The notes beneath the pieces are model-generated. The model saw nothing but the letters and a program-made list of their open reading frames with translations, was not told the origin of the DNA and did no database searches. A program made the translations under genes and the position numbers. DNA of 64,000 bases from Arthrobacter sp. B0490 (lineage in GTDB: Bacteria > Actinomycetota > Actinomycetes > Actinomycetales > Micrococcaceae): the NCBI RefSeq assembly GCF_002929355.1, contig NZ_PJIR01000005.1:1-64000 (forward strand). Direction: 5' to 3'. Below are positions 1-8,678 of this stretch, one piece after another (position 1 is the first letter of the stretch; each line of letters begins with the position of its first letter).

Positions 1-80
1 CCATCCTCGGCGGCAAGGCCGGCATGCGCTTCCACCGCAAGGTCGACCAGGTCGGCATCGACCACCAGGCCGGCATCTGA
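1..80 (+). CDS. 3' end of an unidentified gene (partial)
   Basis: Only the last 25 codons are present, read in the frame beginning at base 3 and ending with TGA at 78-80. The tail contains GMRFHRKVDQVGIDHQAGI. The spacing of G-M-R and G-I-D faintly recalls cytoplasmic tails of Amt ammonium transporters, but this is too short to assign. A strong hairpin follows directly, so this is probably the last gene of its transcript. Confidence 0.5.
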   Translation, partial: ILGGKAGMRFHRKVDQVGIDHQAGI

Positions 81-95
81 CCGACGCGTCCTCCG

Positions 96-138
96 CGCAG
101 GAGAGGCACCACCCCGGCGGGGTGGTGCCTCTCCTGCG
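96..138. terminator. strong hairpin between convergent genes
   Basis: A perfect 20-bp stem (96-115 with 119-138) closes a 3-nt loop. It lies between the partial gene ending at 80 and xylB ending at 180, which converge, so it can act in both directions. There is no clear T-tract, which is common for actinobacterial hairpin terminators. Confidence 0.8.
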
Positions 139-179
139 TACGGGGTGCCGGTCGTCCGCGGGCCGTTCGTCGGGCTGCC

Positions 180-1664
180 CTAGAAGCGCAGCGACCCGAT
201 CGTCGACCTGTACTGCTCCCGGATGACGGGACGATGGTCGGCGGCCCGATCCTCACGAGCGTCCACGACCCAGCGCGGCCTCGACCCCGTCAGGGCCCAG
301 GTGGCCTGCACGGCCGCGCCCCGCGCCACGTACTCGCCGGGCACGGGGATGCGCACGGGCAGGTCGAACACCTGCGCGGCGACCTCCTGCACTGCGGCAT
401 TCTGTGCCGCGCCGCCGATCAGCAGCAGGTGCCGGGGTGCGACTCCCGCGGCGCGCACGGCGTCCAGGGCATCGGCCAGCCCGCAGAGCATGCCCTCGAT
501 CGCCGCACGCGCGAGGTTCTCCCGCGTGCCCGAGGCGATGCTGAGGTTGTGGAAGCTCGCCCTCGCGGTCGGCAGGTTGGGCGTGCGCTCGCCCTCGAAG
601 TACGGGACGACGACGACGCCGCCGGAACCCGGCTCCGAGCCGCGGGCCAGCCCCGCGAAGCCCCCGTGATCGACTCCCAGCATGCCTGCCACGGACGAGA
701 GGACGCGGGCGGCGTTCAGGGTCGCCACGAGGGGGAGGAACAGTCCGCTCGCGTCGGCGAAGCCCGCCACCGTCCCCGAGGTGTCGGCCACGGCGTCGGC
801 GGCGACGGCGAAGACCGTGCCGCTGGTACCCAGCGACACGACGACGTCACCCTCCTCCGCCCCGAGCCCCAGCGCCGCCCCGGCGTTGTCCCCGGCGCCC
901 GCGCCGAGGACGATCCGGCGGTCCCCGGAGGGAAGGAAGGAGGCGTGCACGGTCCCGGCGACGGCGTCCGCGGAGAGTACGCGCGGGAGGACCACTGCCT
1001 CCGTGTCCGCTCCGGTCCCGCCGCCGCCCCGTGCCTCACGGGCCGGGCGGCCGAGCATCAGCTCGAACAGGTCGAGGTCGTACCCGTCCGCCGCCGGGTT
1101 CCAGTACCCGGTGCCGCTCGCATCCGAGCGGTCGGTGACCAGTTCCTCGAGCACCGGGCCGAGCGGTGACCCGCCCTCGGGGCCGAAGCCGCGCAGGCGC
1201 CACATCAGCCAGTCGTGCGGGAGTGCCACGGCGGCGATGACCGGGACGACGTCGGGTTCGGCGTCCCGCACCCAGCGCACCTTCGAGCCCGTGAAGGACG
1301 CCACGGGGGCGGACCCGGTCCGGGCCACCAGGGCGTCCACGCCGAGCTCGGCGATCAGGTCCTGTGCTGCGCCGGCAGAGCGGGTGTCGTTCCACAGCAG
1401 CGCGTCCCGGAGGACCCGGCCGTCCCGGCCCAGGAGCACCATGCCGTGCTGCTGGCCCGCGATCGCGAGGGCGTCGACGTCGTCCCCGAGTCCGTTCCCG
1501 GATTCCAGGGCCGCGAGCAGTGCCAGCCACCACGCCTCGGGGTCCACCTCCGTGCCCTCCGGGTGGAGGGCACGGCCGGTGCGCACCTCGGCGCCGTTCC
1601 GGGTCTCGACCACGACGACCTTGCAGCTCTGCGTCGACGAGTCGACGCCCGTGACCAGGGCCAT
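180..1664 (-). CDS. xylB: xylulokinase
   Basis: FGGY-family sugar kinase of 494 aa that would phosphorylate D-xylulose to xylulose 5-phosphate, the entry point to the pentose phosphate pathway. The N-terminal DSSTQSCK (residues 8-15) is the first phosphate-binding loop, GQQHGM (70-75) is the usual substrate-region signature, and D259 in GAGDNAG fits the catalytic base. The length is normal for the family. The ATG lies 3 nt after the xylA stop, so xylA-xylB form one operon, presumably controlled by the xylA promoter. Confidence 0.95.
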   Translation of the reverse strand: MALVTGVDSSTQSCKVVVVETRNGAEVRTGRALHPEGTEVDPEAWWLALLAALESGNGLGDDVDALAIAGQQHGMVLLGRDGRVLRDALLWNDTRSAGAAQDLIAELGVDALVARTGSAPVASFTGSKVRWVRDAEPDVVPVIAAVALPHDWLMWRLRGFGPEGGSPLGPVLEELVTDRSDASGTGYWNPAADGYDLDLFELMLGRPAREARGGGGTGADTEAVVLPRVLSADAVAGTVHASFLPSGDRRIVLGAGAGDNAGAALGLGAEEGDVVVSLGTSGTVFAVAADAVADTSGTVAGFADASGLFLPLVATLNAARVLSSVAGMLGVDHGGFAGLARGSEPGSGGVVVVPYFEGERTPNLPTARASFHNLSIASGTRENLARAAIEGMLCGLADALDAVRAAGVAPRHLLLIGGAAQNAAVQEVAAQVFDLPVRIPVPGEYVARGAAVQATWALTGSRPRWVVDAREDRAADHRPVIREQYRSTIGSLRF

Positions 1665-1667
1665 GGG

Positions 1668-2858
1668 TCAGCGGGCCCCGAGCAGGTGCTCGATGAAGAG
1701 CTGCTGCAGCTTCACGAAGCCGAATCCCTTGCCGTTGAAGTATGCGTCGGCGTCGAAGTCCTCGTAGGAGGAGCGGTCTGCACGCAGGGCATCGTAGCCC
1801 TCGCCCTCGTCGAGCGTGGGCTCGTTGATCTCGGAGACGCGCGACGCGGCCAGGGCCGCCTGCACCTCGGGGTCGGCGCGGAAGGCCGCGGCACGCTCCT
1901 TGAGGAGGAGGTAGGTCTGCATGTTGGCGGATGCGGAATCCCAGACGCCGTCCATGTCCTCCGTGCGGCTCGGCTTGTAGTCGAAGTGGCGGGGGCCGTC
2001 GTAGGCCGGTCCACCTGTGGGACCGCCGTTCTCCAGGAGGTCGACGAGGGAGAAGGCGTTCTGCAGGTCGCCGTGTCCGAAGACGAGGTCCTGGTCGAAC
2101 TTGATGCTGCGCTGGCCGTTGAGGTCGATGTGGAACAGCTTGCCCTGGTAGAGGGCCTGCGCGATGCCGTGGGTGAAGTTCAGCCCGGCCATCTGCTCGT
2201 GTCCGGTCTCCGGGTTGATGCCGACCAGTTCCGGGCGCTCGAGGGTCTCGATGAAGGCCATCGCGTGGCCCAGCGTGGGCAGCAGGATATCGCCGCGCGG
2301 TTCGTTCGGCTTCGGCTCGATCGCGAAGCGGATGTCGTAGCCCTTGTCGGTGACGTAGTCGCCGAGCAGGTTGACGGCTTCGCGATACCGCTCGAGCGCG
2401 CCGCGGATGTCCTTGGCGGCGTCGTACTCGCTGCCTTCACGCCCGCCCCACATCACGAACGTCTGCGCGCCGAGCTCGGCGGCGAGGTCGATGTTGTCCA
2501 GCACCTTGCGGAGCGCGAAGCGGCGGACGCCGCGGTCGTTGCTCGTGAAGCCGCCGTCCTTGAACACCGGGTGGCTGAACAGGTTGGTGGTGACCATGGG
2601 CACCACCAGGCCGGTGGAGTCGAGGGCCCCCTTGAGCCTGTCGATCTGCGCCTGGCGCTCGCCTGCACTGCAGCCGAAGGGGAAGAGATCGTTGTCGTGG
2701 AAGGTCAGGCCGTAGGCACCGAGATCGCTGAGGCGGTTGACGGCTTCGACCACGTCGAGGGGCGCGCGGGTCGCGGATCCGAACTGGTCCTGGGCTTCCC
2801 AGCCCACCGTCCAGAGTCCGAAGGAGAATTTGTCGTCGCGGGTGGGCTCGATCGTCAT
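1668..2858 (-). CDS. xylA: xylose isomerase
   Basis: A 396-aa cytoplasmic enzyme interconverting D-xylose and D-xylulose. H54, D57, E181 and K183 sit at the same numbers as in Streptomyces Xyl[10 protein letters not shown] contains H54/D57 and [10 protein letters not shown] starts at E181. I chose the ATG at 2858 because GGAG precedes it and the protein then begins like known class I isomerases; the frame stays open about 47 codons further upstream, across the operator. It is first in the operon with xylB. Confidence 0.96.
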   Translation of the reverse strand: MTIEPTRDDKFSFGLWTVGWEAQDQFGSATRAPLDVVEAVNRLSDLGAYGLTFHDNDLFPFGCSAGERQAQIDRLKGALDSTGLVVPMVTTNLFSHPVFKDGGFTSNDRGVRRFALRKVLDNIDLAAELGAQTFVMWGGREGSEYDAAKDIRGALERYREAVNLLGDYVTDKGYDIRFAIEPKPNEPRGDILLPTLGHAMAFIETLERPELVGINPETGHEQMAGLNFTHGIAQALYQGKLFHIDLNGQRSIKFDQDLVFGHGDLQNAFSLVDLLENGGPTGGPAYDGPRHFDYKPSRTEDMDGVWDSASANMQTYLLLKERAAAFRADPEVQAALAASRVSEINEPTLDEGEGYDALRADRSSYEDFDADAYFNGKGFGFVKLQQLFIEHLLGAR

Positions 2859-2885
2859 TGAGTGCTCCAGGGGTGTGTGTGACTG

Positions 2886-2929
2886 ATATGTTGCCGTTAC
2901 AAACATATTAGGTTTGCGCGCAGAGTCAA
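2886..2929 (-). promoter_or_regulatory. xylA promoter overlapped by an inverted-repeat operator
   Basis: On the minus strand TTGACT (2924-2929) and TATGTT (2902-2907) are separated by 16 bp, a good sigma-70-type promoter. The -10 box is embedded in a perfect inverted repeat, ATATGTT-N9-AACATAT (2886-2908), which fits a repressor site. The shape (AT-rich half-sites, 9-bp spacer) is unlike the compact palindromes of most LacI-family regulators. Either the adjacent LacI protein or an unlinked ROK-type XylR could bind it. Confidence 0.7.
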
Positions 2930-2976
2930 GGGGGCGACAACTGGTTGCGCTCCCGCCGTGAGGCGTGGCAGTCCGC

Positions 2977-4014
2977 TCAGGCGCCGAGGGCGCGCACACT
3001 CGCGCGGGGGATGAGCTTCGTCGAGAGCTCGATGCGCGGACTCTCGACCGGCTCGCCGCGCATCAGCCGCACGAGTGTGCGCGCCGCGAGCATCCCCATC
3101 TCGGACAGGGGCTGGCGCACCGTGGTCAGGGGCGGGGAGGCCCAGGACGCCTCGGGCAGGTCGTCGAAGCCGATCACGCTGAGGTCGTCGGGGATGCGGA
3201 GGCCCTGCTGGCGTGCCGCCTCGTACACGCCGAGGGCCATCTGGTCGCTCGCCGCGAAGATCGCGCTCGGGCGGTCCTTCCGGGCGAGCAGCTCCACGCC
3301 GGCGGCGAAGCCCGAGGCGTAGTCGAAATCGCCGGTGATCACGAGTGCGGGGTCGAACGCGAGACCGGCGGCGTCGAGTCCTGCCCGGTACCCGTCGAGG
3401 CGGGCGCGGCTGCACCAGAGGCCCGGTCGTCCGGCGACGAAGCCGATGCGCCGGTGGTTCTGCTGGACGAGATGCTCGGTGGCCGTCACGGCGCCCGTCC
3501 AGTTCGTGGCCCCGATGGTGGGCACCTCGAGGTCCGGGACGCCGGCAGGATCGATGACGATCACGGGCAGGTTGAGGCGCTGCAGTTCCGCGTGCAGGAA
3601 GGAGTCGAGATCGGTGGTGACGAGGATGGCGCCGTCGCTCGCCCTGTCGGCCAGCGTGTCCAGCCACTTGCGTGTCGAATCGGTGCCGCCGCGGCGGTGG
3701 ATGGCGGACACGACCACCGACAGGCCCTCGCCGTTGAGCGCCTCCTCGACCCCGCGGATGATCTCGACCGCCCAGGGGCTGTCGAGGTCGTTGAACACGA
3801 GGTCCACCAGTCCCGACGGTGCGGGGGCCGCGGCGCCGCGGCGCCGATAGCCGTACTCGCGCAGCAGCGCCTCGACCCGCTCGCGCGTCGCCGGTGCGAC
3901 GTCCGACCTGCCGTTGAGGACGCGGGACACCGTAGGGACGGACACGCCTGCCGCGGAGGCGATGGCGGAGATCGTCACCGCCGGCCGGGCGTTGTCCTGC
4001 GCATTGTCCTGCAC
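2977..4014 (-). CDS. LacI-family transcriptional regulator of the xylan/xylose locus
   Basis: A 345-aa repressor-type protein. Residues about 13-35 form the LacI helix-turn-helix with the hinge sequence [11 protein letters not shown]; the rest is a periplasmic-binding-protein-like effector domain ending with the typical [19 protein letters not shown] stretch. The GTG at 4014 is preferred because GAGGAGG lies about 5 nt upstream; longer reading frames run into the intergenic region. A short QDNAQDNA repeat sits at the N-terminus. The gene is divergent from the xylanase gene and upstream of xylA, so control of both by a xylan-derived sugar is likely but inferred. Confidence 0.9.
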   Translation of the reverse strand: MQDNAQDNARPAVTISAIASAAGVSVPTVSRVLNGRSDVAPATRERVEALLREYGYRRRGAAAPAPSGLVDLVFNDLDSPWAVEIIRGVEEALNGEGLSVVVSAIHRRGGTDSTRKWLDTLADRASDGAILVTTDLDSFLHAELQRLNLPVIVIDPAGVPDLEVPTIGATNWTGAVTATEHLVQQNHRRIGFVAGRPGLWCSRARLDGYRAGLDAAGLAFDPALVITGDFDYASGFAAGVELLARKDRPSAIFAASDQMALGVYEAARQQGLRIPDDLSVIGFDDLPEASWASPPLTTVRQPLSEMGMLAARTLVRLMRGEPVESPRIELSTKLIPRASVRALGA

Positions 4015-4119
4015 GTCGTCCTCCTCGGCGCACCGACGCTGCAGACCTGCACCCCCGGAGCGAAATCGAACACACCCTTGACCTCTCGAGTGCGATGTTC
4101 CTAACCTACAGCAACGGTA

Positions 4120-4139
4120 TTTCCGGAAACTTCCGGAAA
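4120..4139. promoter_or_regulatory. 20-bp perfect dyad, candidate operator between lacI and xylanase
   Basis: TTTCCGGAA (4120-4128) and TTCCGGAAA (4131-4139) form a perfect inverted repeat with a 2-bp centre, and each half is nearly self-palindromic. It lies in the divergent region, 54 bp before the xylanase ATG. Short GAAA/TTTC-type palindromes are used by LacI-family xylan regulators in other actinobacteria, so autoregulation plus xylanase control is plausible. It does not resemble the AT-rich dyad at the xylA promoter. Confidence 0.6.
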
Positions 4140-4192
4140 AACGCCGATCAGAGTATCGGTCACCGCACCTCAGGTACCTCAAAGGAGAGCTC

Positions 4193-5338
4193 ATGCAGGT
4201 CCGTTCATCTCTCGCCGCCGCAGTCCTCGCGTCGGCCGTCCTCCTTCCCGCGGCGGTCCCCGTCCACGCGGCCCAGCCCACCCGGGCCCCGGGTATCGAG
4301 AAGGCGAGCGACCGGAAGGACACCCTCCGCTGGGTGGCACCGCAAGACCTGGAGATCGGCACCGCCGTCGCCGGCGGCGGCCACCACGAGACACAGCCCT
4401 ACCCCGACCCGTTCACCTACGACCAGGAGTACCGGGAGCGCCTCGCGGCCGAGTTCAGCTCCGTCTCGCCCGAGAACCAGCTGAAATGGGAGTTCGTCCA
4501 TCCGGAGCAGGGCACCTACCGGTTCGCGGAGATGGACGCGATCGTGGACTTCGCCCAGGAGAACAAGCAGGTGGTCCGCGGACACACCCTGTTCTGGCAC
4601 AGCCAGAACCCGGCCTGGCTCGAGGAGGGCGACTTCACGAAGGACGAGCTGCGCGCCATCCTCAAGGACCACATCCAGACCGTCGTGGGCCGCTACGCAG
4701 GGAAGATCCAGCAGTGGGACGTCGCCAACGAGATCTTCAACGAGGACGGTACGCTCCGCACCACCGACAACATCTGGATCCGTGAGCTCGGCCCGGACAT
4801 CATCGCCGACGCGTTCCGCTGGGCCCACGAGGCGGACCCGAAGGCCACGCTGTTCTTCAACGACTACGGGGTCGAGGGCGTCAACGCCAAGAGCAACGCC
4901 TACCTCGAACTGATCCCGCGGCTGCAGGCCCAGGGTGTGCCGGTGGACGGCTTCGCCATCCAGGGCCACCTCAGCACCCGCTACGGGTTCCCGGGCGATC
5001 TGCAGGCCAACCTGCAGCGCTTCGACGCGCTCGGCCTCGAAACGGCGATCACCGAGATCGACGTCCGCATGGACGTCGCCGTGGGCACGTCACCGACCGA
5101 CGCCCAGCTGGCCACCCAGGCGAGCTACTACCAGCGGGCCCTCGAAGCCTGCGTCCTCGTGGAGGACTGCAACTCCTTCACCATCTGGGGCTTCACCGAC
5201 AAGTACTCGTGGGTGCCGGTGTTCTTCACGGGCGAGGGGGAGGCGACGGTCATGTGGGACGACTTCACCCGCAAGCCCGCCTACTACGCGCTGCAGGACA
5301 CCCTCGAGCAGGCGTCACCGGGGCGCGGCCACCGCTAG
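4193..5338 (+). CDS. secreted endo-1,4-beta-xylanase, GH10
   Basis: A 381-aa enzyme with a cleavable signal peptide (about residues 1-27, ending VPVHA-A) and a single GH10 catalytic domain. The acid/base Glu is E180 in WDVANE and the nucleophile is E288 in TAITEID. WHSQNPAW (135-142) is a substrate-groove signature. AAAGGAGAG precedes the ATG. It would cut the xylan backbone outside the cell. No carbohydrate-binding module is fused, unlike its downstream neighbour, so it probably handles soluble or partly degraded xylan. Confidence 0.95.
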   Translation: MQVRSSLAAAVLASAVLLPAAVPVHAAQPTRAPGIEKASDRKDTLRWVAPQDLEIGTAVAGGGHHETQPYPDPFTYDQEYRERLAAEFSSVSPENQLKWEFVHPEQGTYRFAEMDAIVDFAQENKQVVRGHTLFWHSQNPAWLEEGDFTKDELRAILKDHIQTVVGRYAGKIQQWDVANEIFNEDGTLRTTDNIWIRELGPDIIADAFRWAHEADPKATLFFNDYGVEGVNAKSNAYLELIPRLQAQGVPVDGFAIQGHLSTRYGFPGDLQANLQRFDALGLETAITEIDVRMDVAVGTSPTDAQLATQASYYQRALEACVLVEDCNSFTIWGFTDKYSWVPVFFTGEGEATVMWDDFTRKPAYYALQDTLEQASPGRGHR

Positions 5339-5370
5339 TCGGCGGGTACCACGCAGCCATCGGGCCCTGG

Positions 5371-5431
5371 CAGCACCCACAGCAGCACCCACAGCAGCAC
5401 CCACCGGCGGCCGCGGAATGTCCGCGGCCGC
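5371..5431 (+). repeat. three CAGCACCCA repeats plus an 11-bp stem hairpin
   Basis: CAGCACCCA occurs at 5371, 5383 and 5395 with a 12-bp period. It is followed by a GC-rich hairpin (5407-5417 with 5421-5431, 3-nt loop). It separates the two xylanase genes and could reduce read-through or stabilise the upstream message. The function is not established. Confidence 0.55.
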
Positions 5432-5476
5432 TGCCCGTCCCCTTCCCGGGACCAGGGCGAGACACCAAGGAGAACC

Positions 5477-8400
5477 ATGAGACGACGTTGTCTGATCGCA
5501 GGAGCCACGGCCTTCGGCCTGGTCGCCGGGGCGGGCGCGCTGGCGCTGCCCGCGGCGAACGCCGAGGAGCCCGCAGTGCTCCTCAGCGAGGATTTCGAGG
5601 ACGGCGCTTTCGGGCCGCTGGTCCAGAACGGCGGAGCCGCGCTGTCGGTCGTCGACGCCGACGGCGACAAGGCCCTGCTGGTCAAGGGCAGGACCAACGA
5701 CTACGACGGCGTGAAGACGCCGGCCGACCTCCTGCAAGCCGGTGGTACCTACTCCTTCTCCGCGCAGGTAAAGCTCTCAGCCCCCGCCGGCACGACGACG
5801 TCCGCACGCTTCGTCGTCGAACCCGCCTACAGCTGGGTCGGCAACACCACGGTGACGGCCGATGCGTGGACCACCGTGAGCGGGACGTTCAACGCTCCTG
5901 CCGGCGCCGACCCGGCCACGCTGCGCGCCTACCTCGGGACAGGAGACCTCGGTGCACCCTACGACTACCTCGTGGACGACGTCGTGATCACCGGCACCGC
6001 CGGACCGGGTGACGGCGGGACCTGGCAGCCCACGCCGGACCCGGCCTTCATCCCCGGCGGGGCCACGAACCCCACCAGCACGCCCCTCGCCACCGCCCGC
6101 GGCACCGGGAACGTCGTCGCCCTCACCTTCGACGACGGTCCCAATCCGGGCGAGACCGCCGCGGTCCTCGACCTCCTGCGGGACAAGGGCATCACGGCGA
6201 CGTTCTGCGTCATCGGGCAGAACGTCCGGGCGGAGGGAGGTGCGGACCTGCTGCGACGCATCGTCGCCGAAGGGCACACGCTCTGCAACCACGGCACGAC
6301 CTTCGCGGACATGGGCTCGTGGACGCAGGCGCAGGTCGAGGCCGACCTGAAGGAGAACCTCCGCATCATCCGCGCAGCCGCGGGCGATCCCGCCCTACAG
6401 GTGCCCTACTTCCGGGCACCGAACGGCAGCTGGGGCGCCACCGGCGAGGTCGCGGCGGCACTCGGCATGCAGCCGCTCGGCCTCGGGAACGTCATCTCCG
6501 ACTGGGACGGCAACGATCTCAGCGAGGCCACCCTCACGGACAACCTGCGCAGGGCGTTCACCCCCGGCGCGGTGGTGCTCGCGCACGACGGCGGCGGCGA
6601 CCGGTCCACCACGGTCAGGGCCGTGACGACGGTCGTGACCGAGAAGCTGGCCGAGGGCTGGGCCTTCACGCTCCCGAGCGGCGGAGCCACCGGCGCGACA
6701 CCGGGCATCTCGAGCGGCTTCGAATCCGGCACGGACGGCTGGACCGCCCGGGGCGACGGCGTGCAGGTCGGCGCCGGCAGCGACGCCCGGACCGGGACCG
6801 GCAGCCTGCTCGTCACGGACCGCACCCAGCCGTGGCACGGGGCGGCCCTCGACGTCACCGCCGGACTGCCCGTCGGTGCGGCGATGGAGGTATCGGTCTG
6901 GGCGAAGCTCGCTCCGGGCCAGTCACCCGCCTCCCTCAAGGTCTCCGTGCAGCGCGACAACGGCGGCGCGAGCGCCTACGAGGGCGTGGCCGGTGCAGCG
7001 GCGTCCGTCACCGCCGATGGCTGGACACAGCTGAAGGGCACTTACACCCTCGGGGCGGCGGCCGACAAGGTCCAGATCTATGTCGAGGGCCCCGTCGGCG
7101 TCGACTTCCTCCTCGACGACTTCACCCTCGCCCCGTTCGGCGAGAAGCCCATCCAGGCCGACGTGCCGGGACTCAAGGACGTCCTCGGGGCGGACGGGAT
7201 CGAGCACGTCGGTGTCGCAATCGACGCCCGCGAGACCGTCGGCACGGCGGCGGACCTCGTCCGCAAGCACTACAACGCCTTCACCCCCGAGAACGCGGGC
7301 AAGCCCGAGAGCGTGCAGCCGGTCGAGGGCCAGTTCTCCTTCGCCCAGCTGGACCAGCTGCTCGACTTCGCCGACGCCAACGGCATCGAGGTGTACGGGC
7401 ACGTCCTCGCGTGGCACTCGCAGACCCCGGCGTGGTTCTTCAAGGACGGTGCGCGTGACCTGACGAACAGCCCGGCGGACCAGGCGCTGCTGAAGGCCCG
7501 TATGGAAGCCCACATCAAGGGCATCGCCGACCATATCGACGCCCGCTACCCCGACGGGAACAGCCCCGTCTGGGCGTGGGACGTCGTCAACGAGGTCATC
7601 GCCGACGGCGACACGCCCAATCCGCACGACATGCGGGACAGCCGGTGGTTCCAGGTGCTCGGCGAGGGCTTCGTGGACGAGGCCTTCCGCCTGGCGGACC
7701 GCTACTTCCCGGACGCGGTGCTGTTCATCAACGACTACAACACGGAGATGCCGGAGAAGCGGGCCGACTACCTCTCGCTGATCAGCGCGCTCGAGGCACG
7801 GAACGTGCCGATCGACGGCGTGGGACACCAGGCCCACGTCGACGTCGCCCGGCCGGTGGAGTGGCTCGAGGACTCCATCATCGCGGTCGAGCGCCTGAAC
7901 CCCGAACTGCTGCAGGCCATCACGGAACTCGACGTGAACGCCTCCACGGAGAACCGGGGAGCCGATGTCAGCGGCGCCCCGGCCGACCCCTACAGCCCGG
8001 CCTTCGAGAACGACGAGGACGCGGCAGCCGAGGTGGGCTACTACTACCGGGACCTGTTCGCGATGCTGCGGGAGCACAACGAGTCCGTCGATTCGGTGAC
8101 GTTCTGGGGCATCAGCAACGCCCGCACCTGGCTGCGGACGTGGCCCATGGCCCGGCCGTGGGAGCAGCCGTTGCCCTTCGACGACGAACTGCAGGTCACC
8201 CCGGCGTACTGGGGGATCGTCGACCCGGCCAGATTGCCCGCCCGGCCGGCCGACGTGCTGGCGCCGAGGATCGCCGACCAGTCGGACGTCCAGGCGGTCT
8301 CCAACGGTGCGAGCGGCGCGAAGGTGAAGTACGCCCTGCCGTCGGCCATCGACACCCTCGACGGCGTGGTGCCGCTGACCTGCGACCCGGTACCGGGCTC

Positions 8401-8515
8401 GCGCTTCGTCATCGGTGCGACGACGGTCACCTGCACCGCCACGGACGAGGCGGGCAACACCCGCACCAGCTCGTTCGACGTCGTCGTCACCCGCAAGCAG
8501 CCCGGGAAGCCCTGA
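5477..8515 (+). CDS. multidomain secreted xylan-degrading protein: CBM, CE4 deacetylase, CBM, GH10, HYR
   Basis: A 1012-aa exported protein. The order is: signal peptide (1-29); a CBM4/9-like jelly-roll (about 34-173); a NodB/CE4 polysaccharide deacetylase domain (about 210-400) with TFDDGPNP at 217-224, RAPNG at 313-317 and LAHDGG at 369-373; a second CBM4/9-like module (about 413-553); a GH10 xylanase domain (about 560-920) with E706 in WDVVNE and E817 in ITELDV; and a HYR/Ig-like module (about 925-1005). Such a fusion would couple deacetylation of acetylxylan with backbone cleavage. In the CE4 domain the usual His-x3-His metal pair reads H272...F276, so one metal ligand is missing. AAGGAG precedes the ATG. 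It is probably co-transcribed with the upstream xylanase gene. Confidence 0.92.
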   Translation: MRRRCLIAGATAFGLVAGAGALALPAANAEEPAVLLSEDFEDGAFGPLVQNGGAALSVVDADGDKALLVKGRTNDYDGVKTPADLLQAGGTYSFSAQVKLSAPAGTTTSARFVVEPAYSWVGNTTVTADAWTTVSGTFNAPAGADPATLRAYLGTGDLGAPYDYLVDDVVITGTAGPGDGGTWQPTPDPAFIPGGATNPTSTPLATARGTGNVVALTFDDGPNPGETAAVLDLLRDKGITATFCVIGQNVRAEGGADLLRRIVAEGHTLCNHGTTFADMGSWTQAQVEADLKENLRIIRAAAGDPALQVPYFRAPNGSWGATGEVAAALGMQPLGLGNVISDWDGNDLSEATLTDNLRRAFTPGAVVLAHDGGGDRSTTVRAVTTVVTEKLAEGWAFTLPSGGATGATPGISSGFESGTDGWTARGDGVQVGAGSDARTGTGSLLVTDRTQPWHGAALDVTAGLPVGAAMEVSVWAKLAPGQSPASLKVSVQRDNGGASAYEGVAGAAASVTADGWTQLKGTYTLGAAADKVQIYVEGPVGVDFLLDDFTLAPFGEKPIQADVPGLKDVLGADGIEHVGVAIDARETVGTAADLVRKHYNAFTPENAGKPESVQPVEGQFSFAQLDQLLDFADANGIEVYGHVLAWHSQTPAWFFKDGARDLTNSPADQALLKARMEAHIKGIADHIDARYPDGNSPVWAWDVVNEVIADGDTPNPHDMRDSRWFQVLGEGFVDEAFRLADRYFPDAVLFINDYNTEMPEKRADYLSLISALEARNVPIDGVGHQAHVDVARPVEWLEDSIIAVERLNPELLQAITELDVNASTENRGADVSGAPADPYSPAFENDEDAAAEVGYYYRDLFAMLREHNESVDSVTFWGISNARTWLRTWPMARPWEQPLPFDDELQVTPAYWGIVDPARLPARPADVLAPRIADQSDVQAVSNGASGAKVKYALPSAIDTLDGVVPLTCDPVPGSRFVIGATTVTCTATDEAGNTRTSSFDVVVTRKQPGKP

Positions 8516-8524
8516 CCCGTCCCG

Positions 8525-8572
8525 GCACGACGAAGCCCCTGTCCTCCTCGGAGGGCAGGGGCTTCGTCGTGC
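8525..8572. terminator. hairpin between the xylanase and purM genes
   Basis: A 17-bp stem (8525-8541 with 8556-8572) contains a smaller internal CCTC/GAGG stem. It lies between convergent genes, so it is probably a shared terminator. Confidence 0.8.
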
Positions 8573-8678
8573 GGAGTCGGAGTGCGTGCGTCCCGCCCGG
8601 TCGGCCGGGTACCCGGTGGGCATCGCGAACGCCCAGGGGCCGGCGATCCGGGGGACCGGGTGACCGGGTGACACGGGG

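Noticed and set aside
2859..2999. N-terminal extension of xylose isomerase
   Set aside because: The extra 47 residues span the promoter and operator and lack similarity to the family; GGAG precedes the ATG at 2858.
4015..4362. N-terminal extension of the LacI regulator
   Set aside because: It would cover the divergent promoter region and overlap the xylanase signal peptide, while a strong GAGGAGG supports the GTG at 4014.
5371..5403. Short direct repeats considered as CRISPR
   Set aside because: The 9-bp units with 3-bp gaps are far too short and there are no spacers or cas genes. No CRISPR array was found anywhere in the window.
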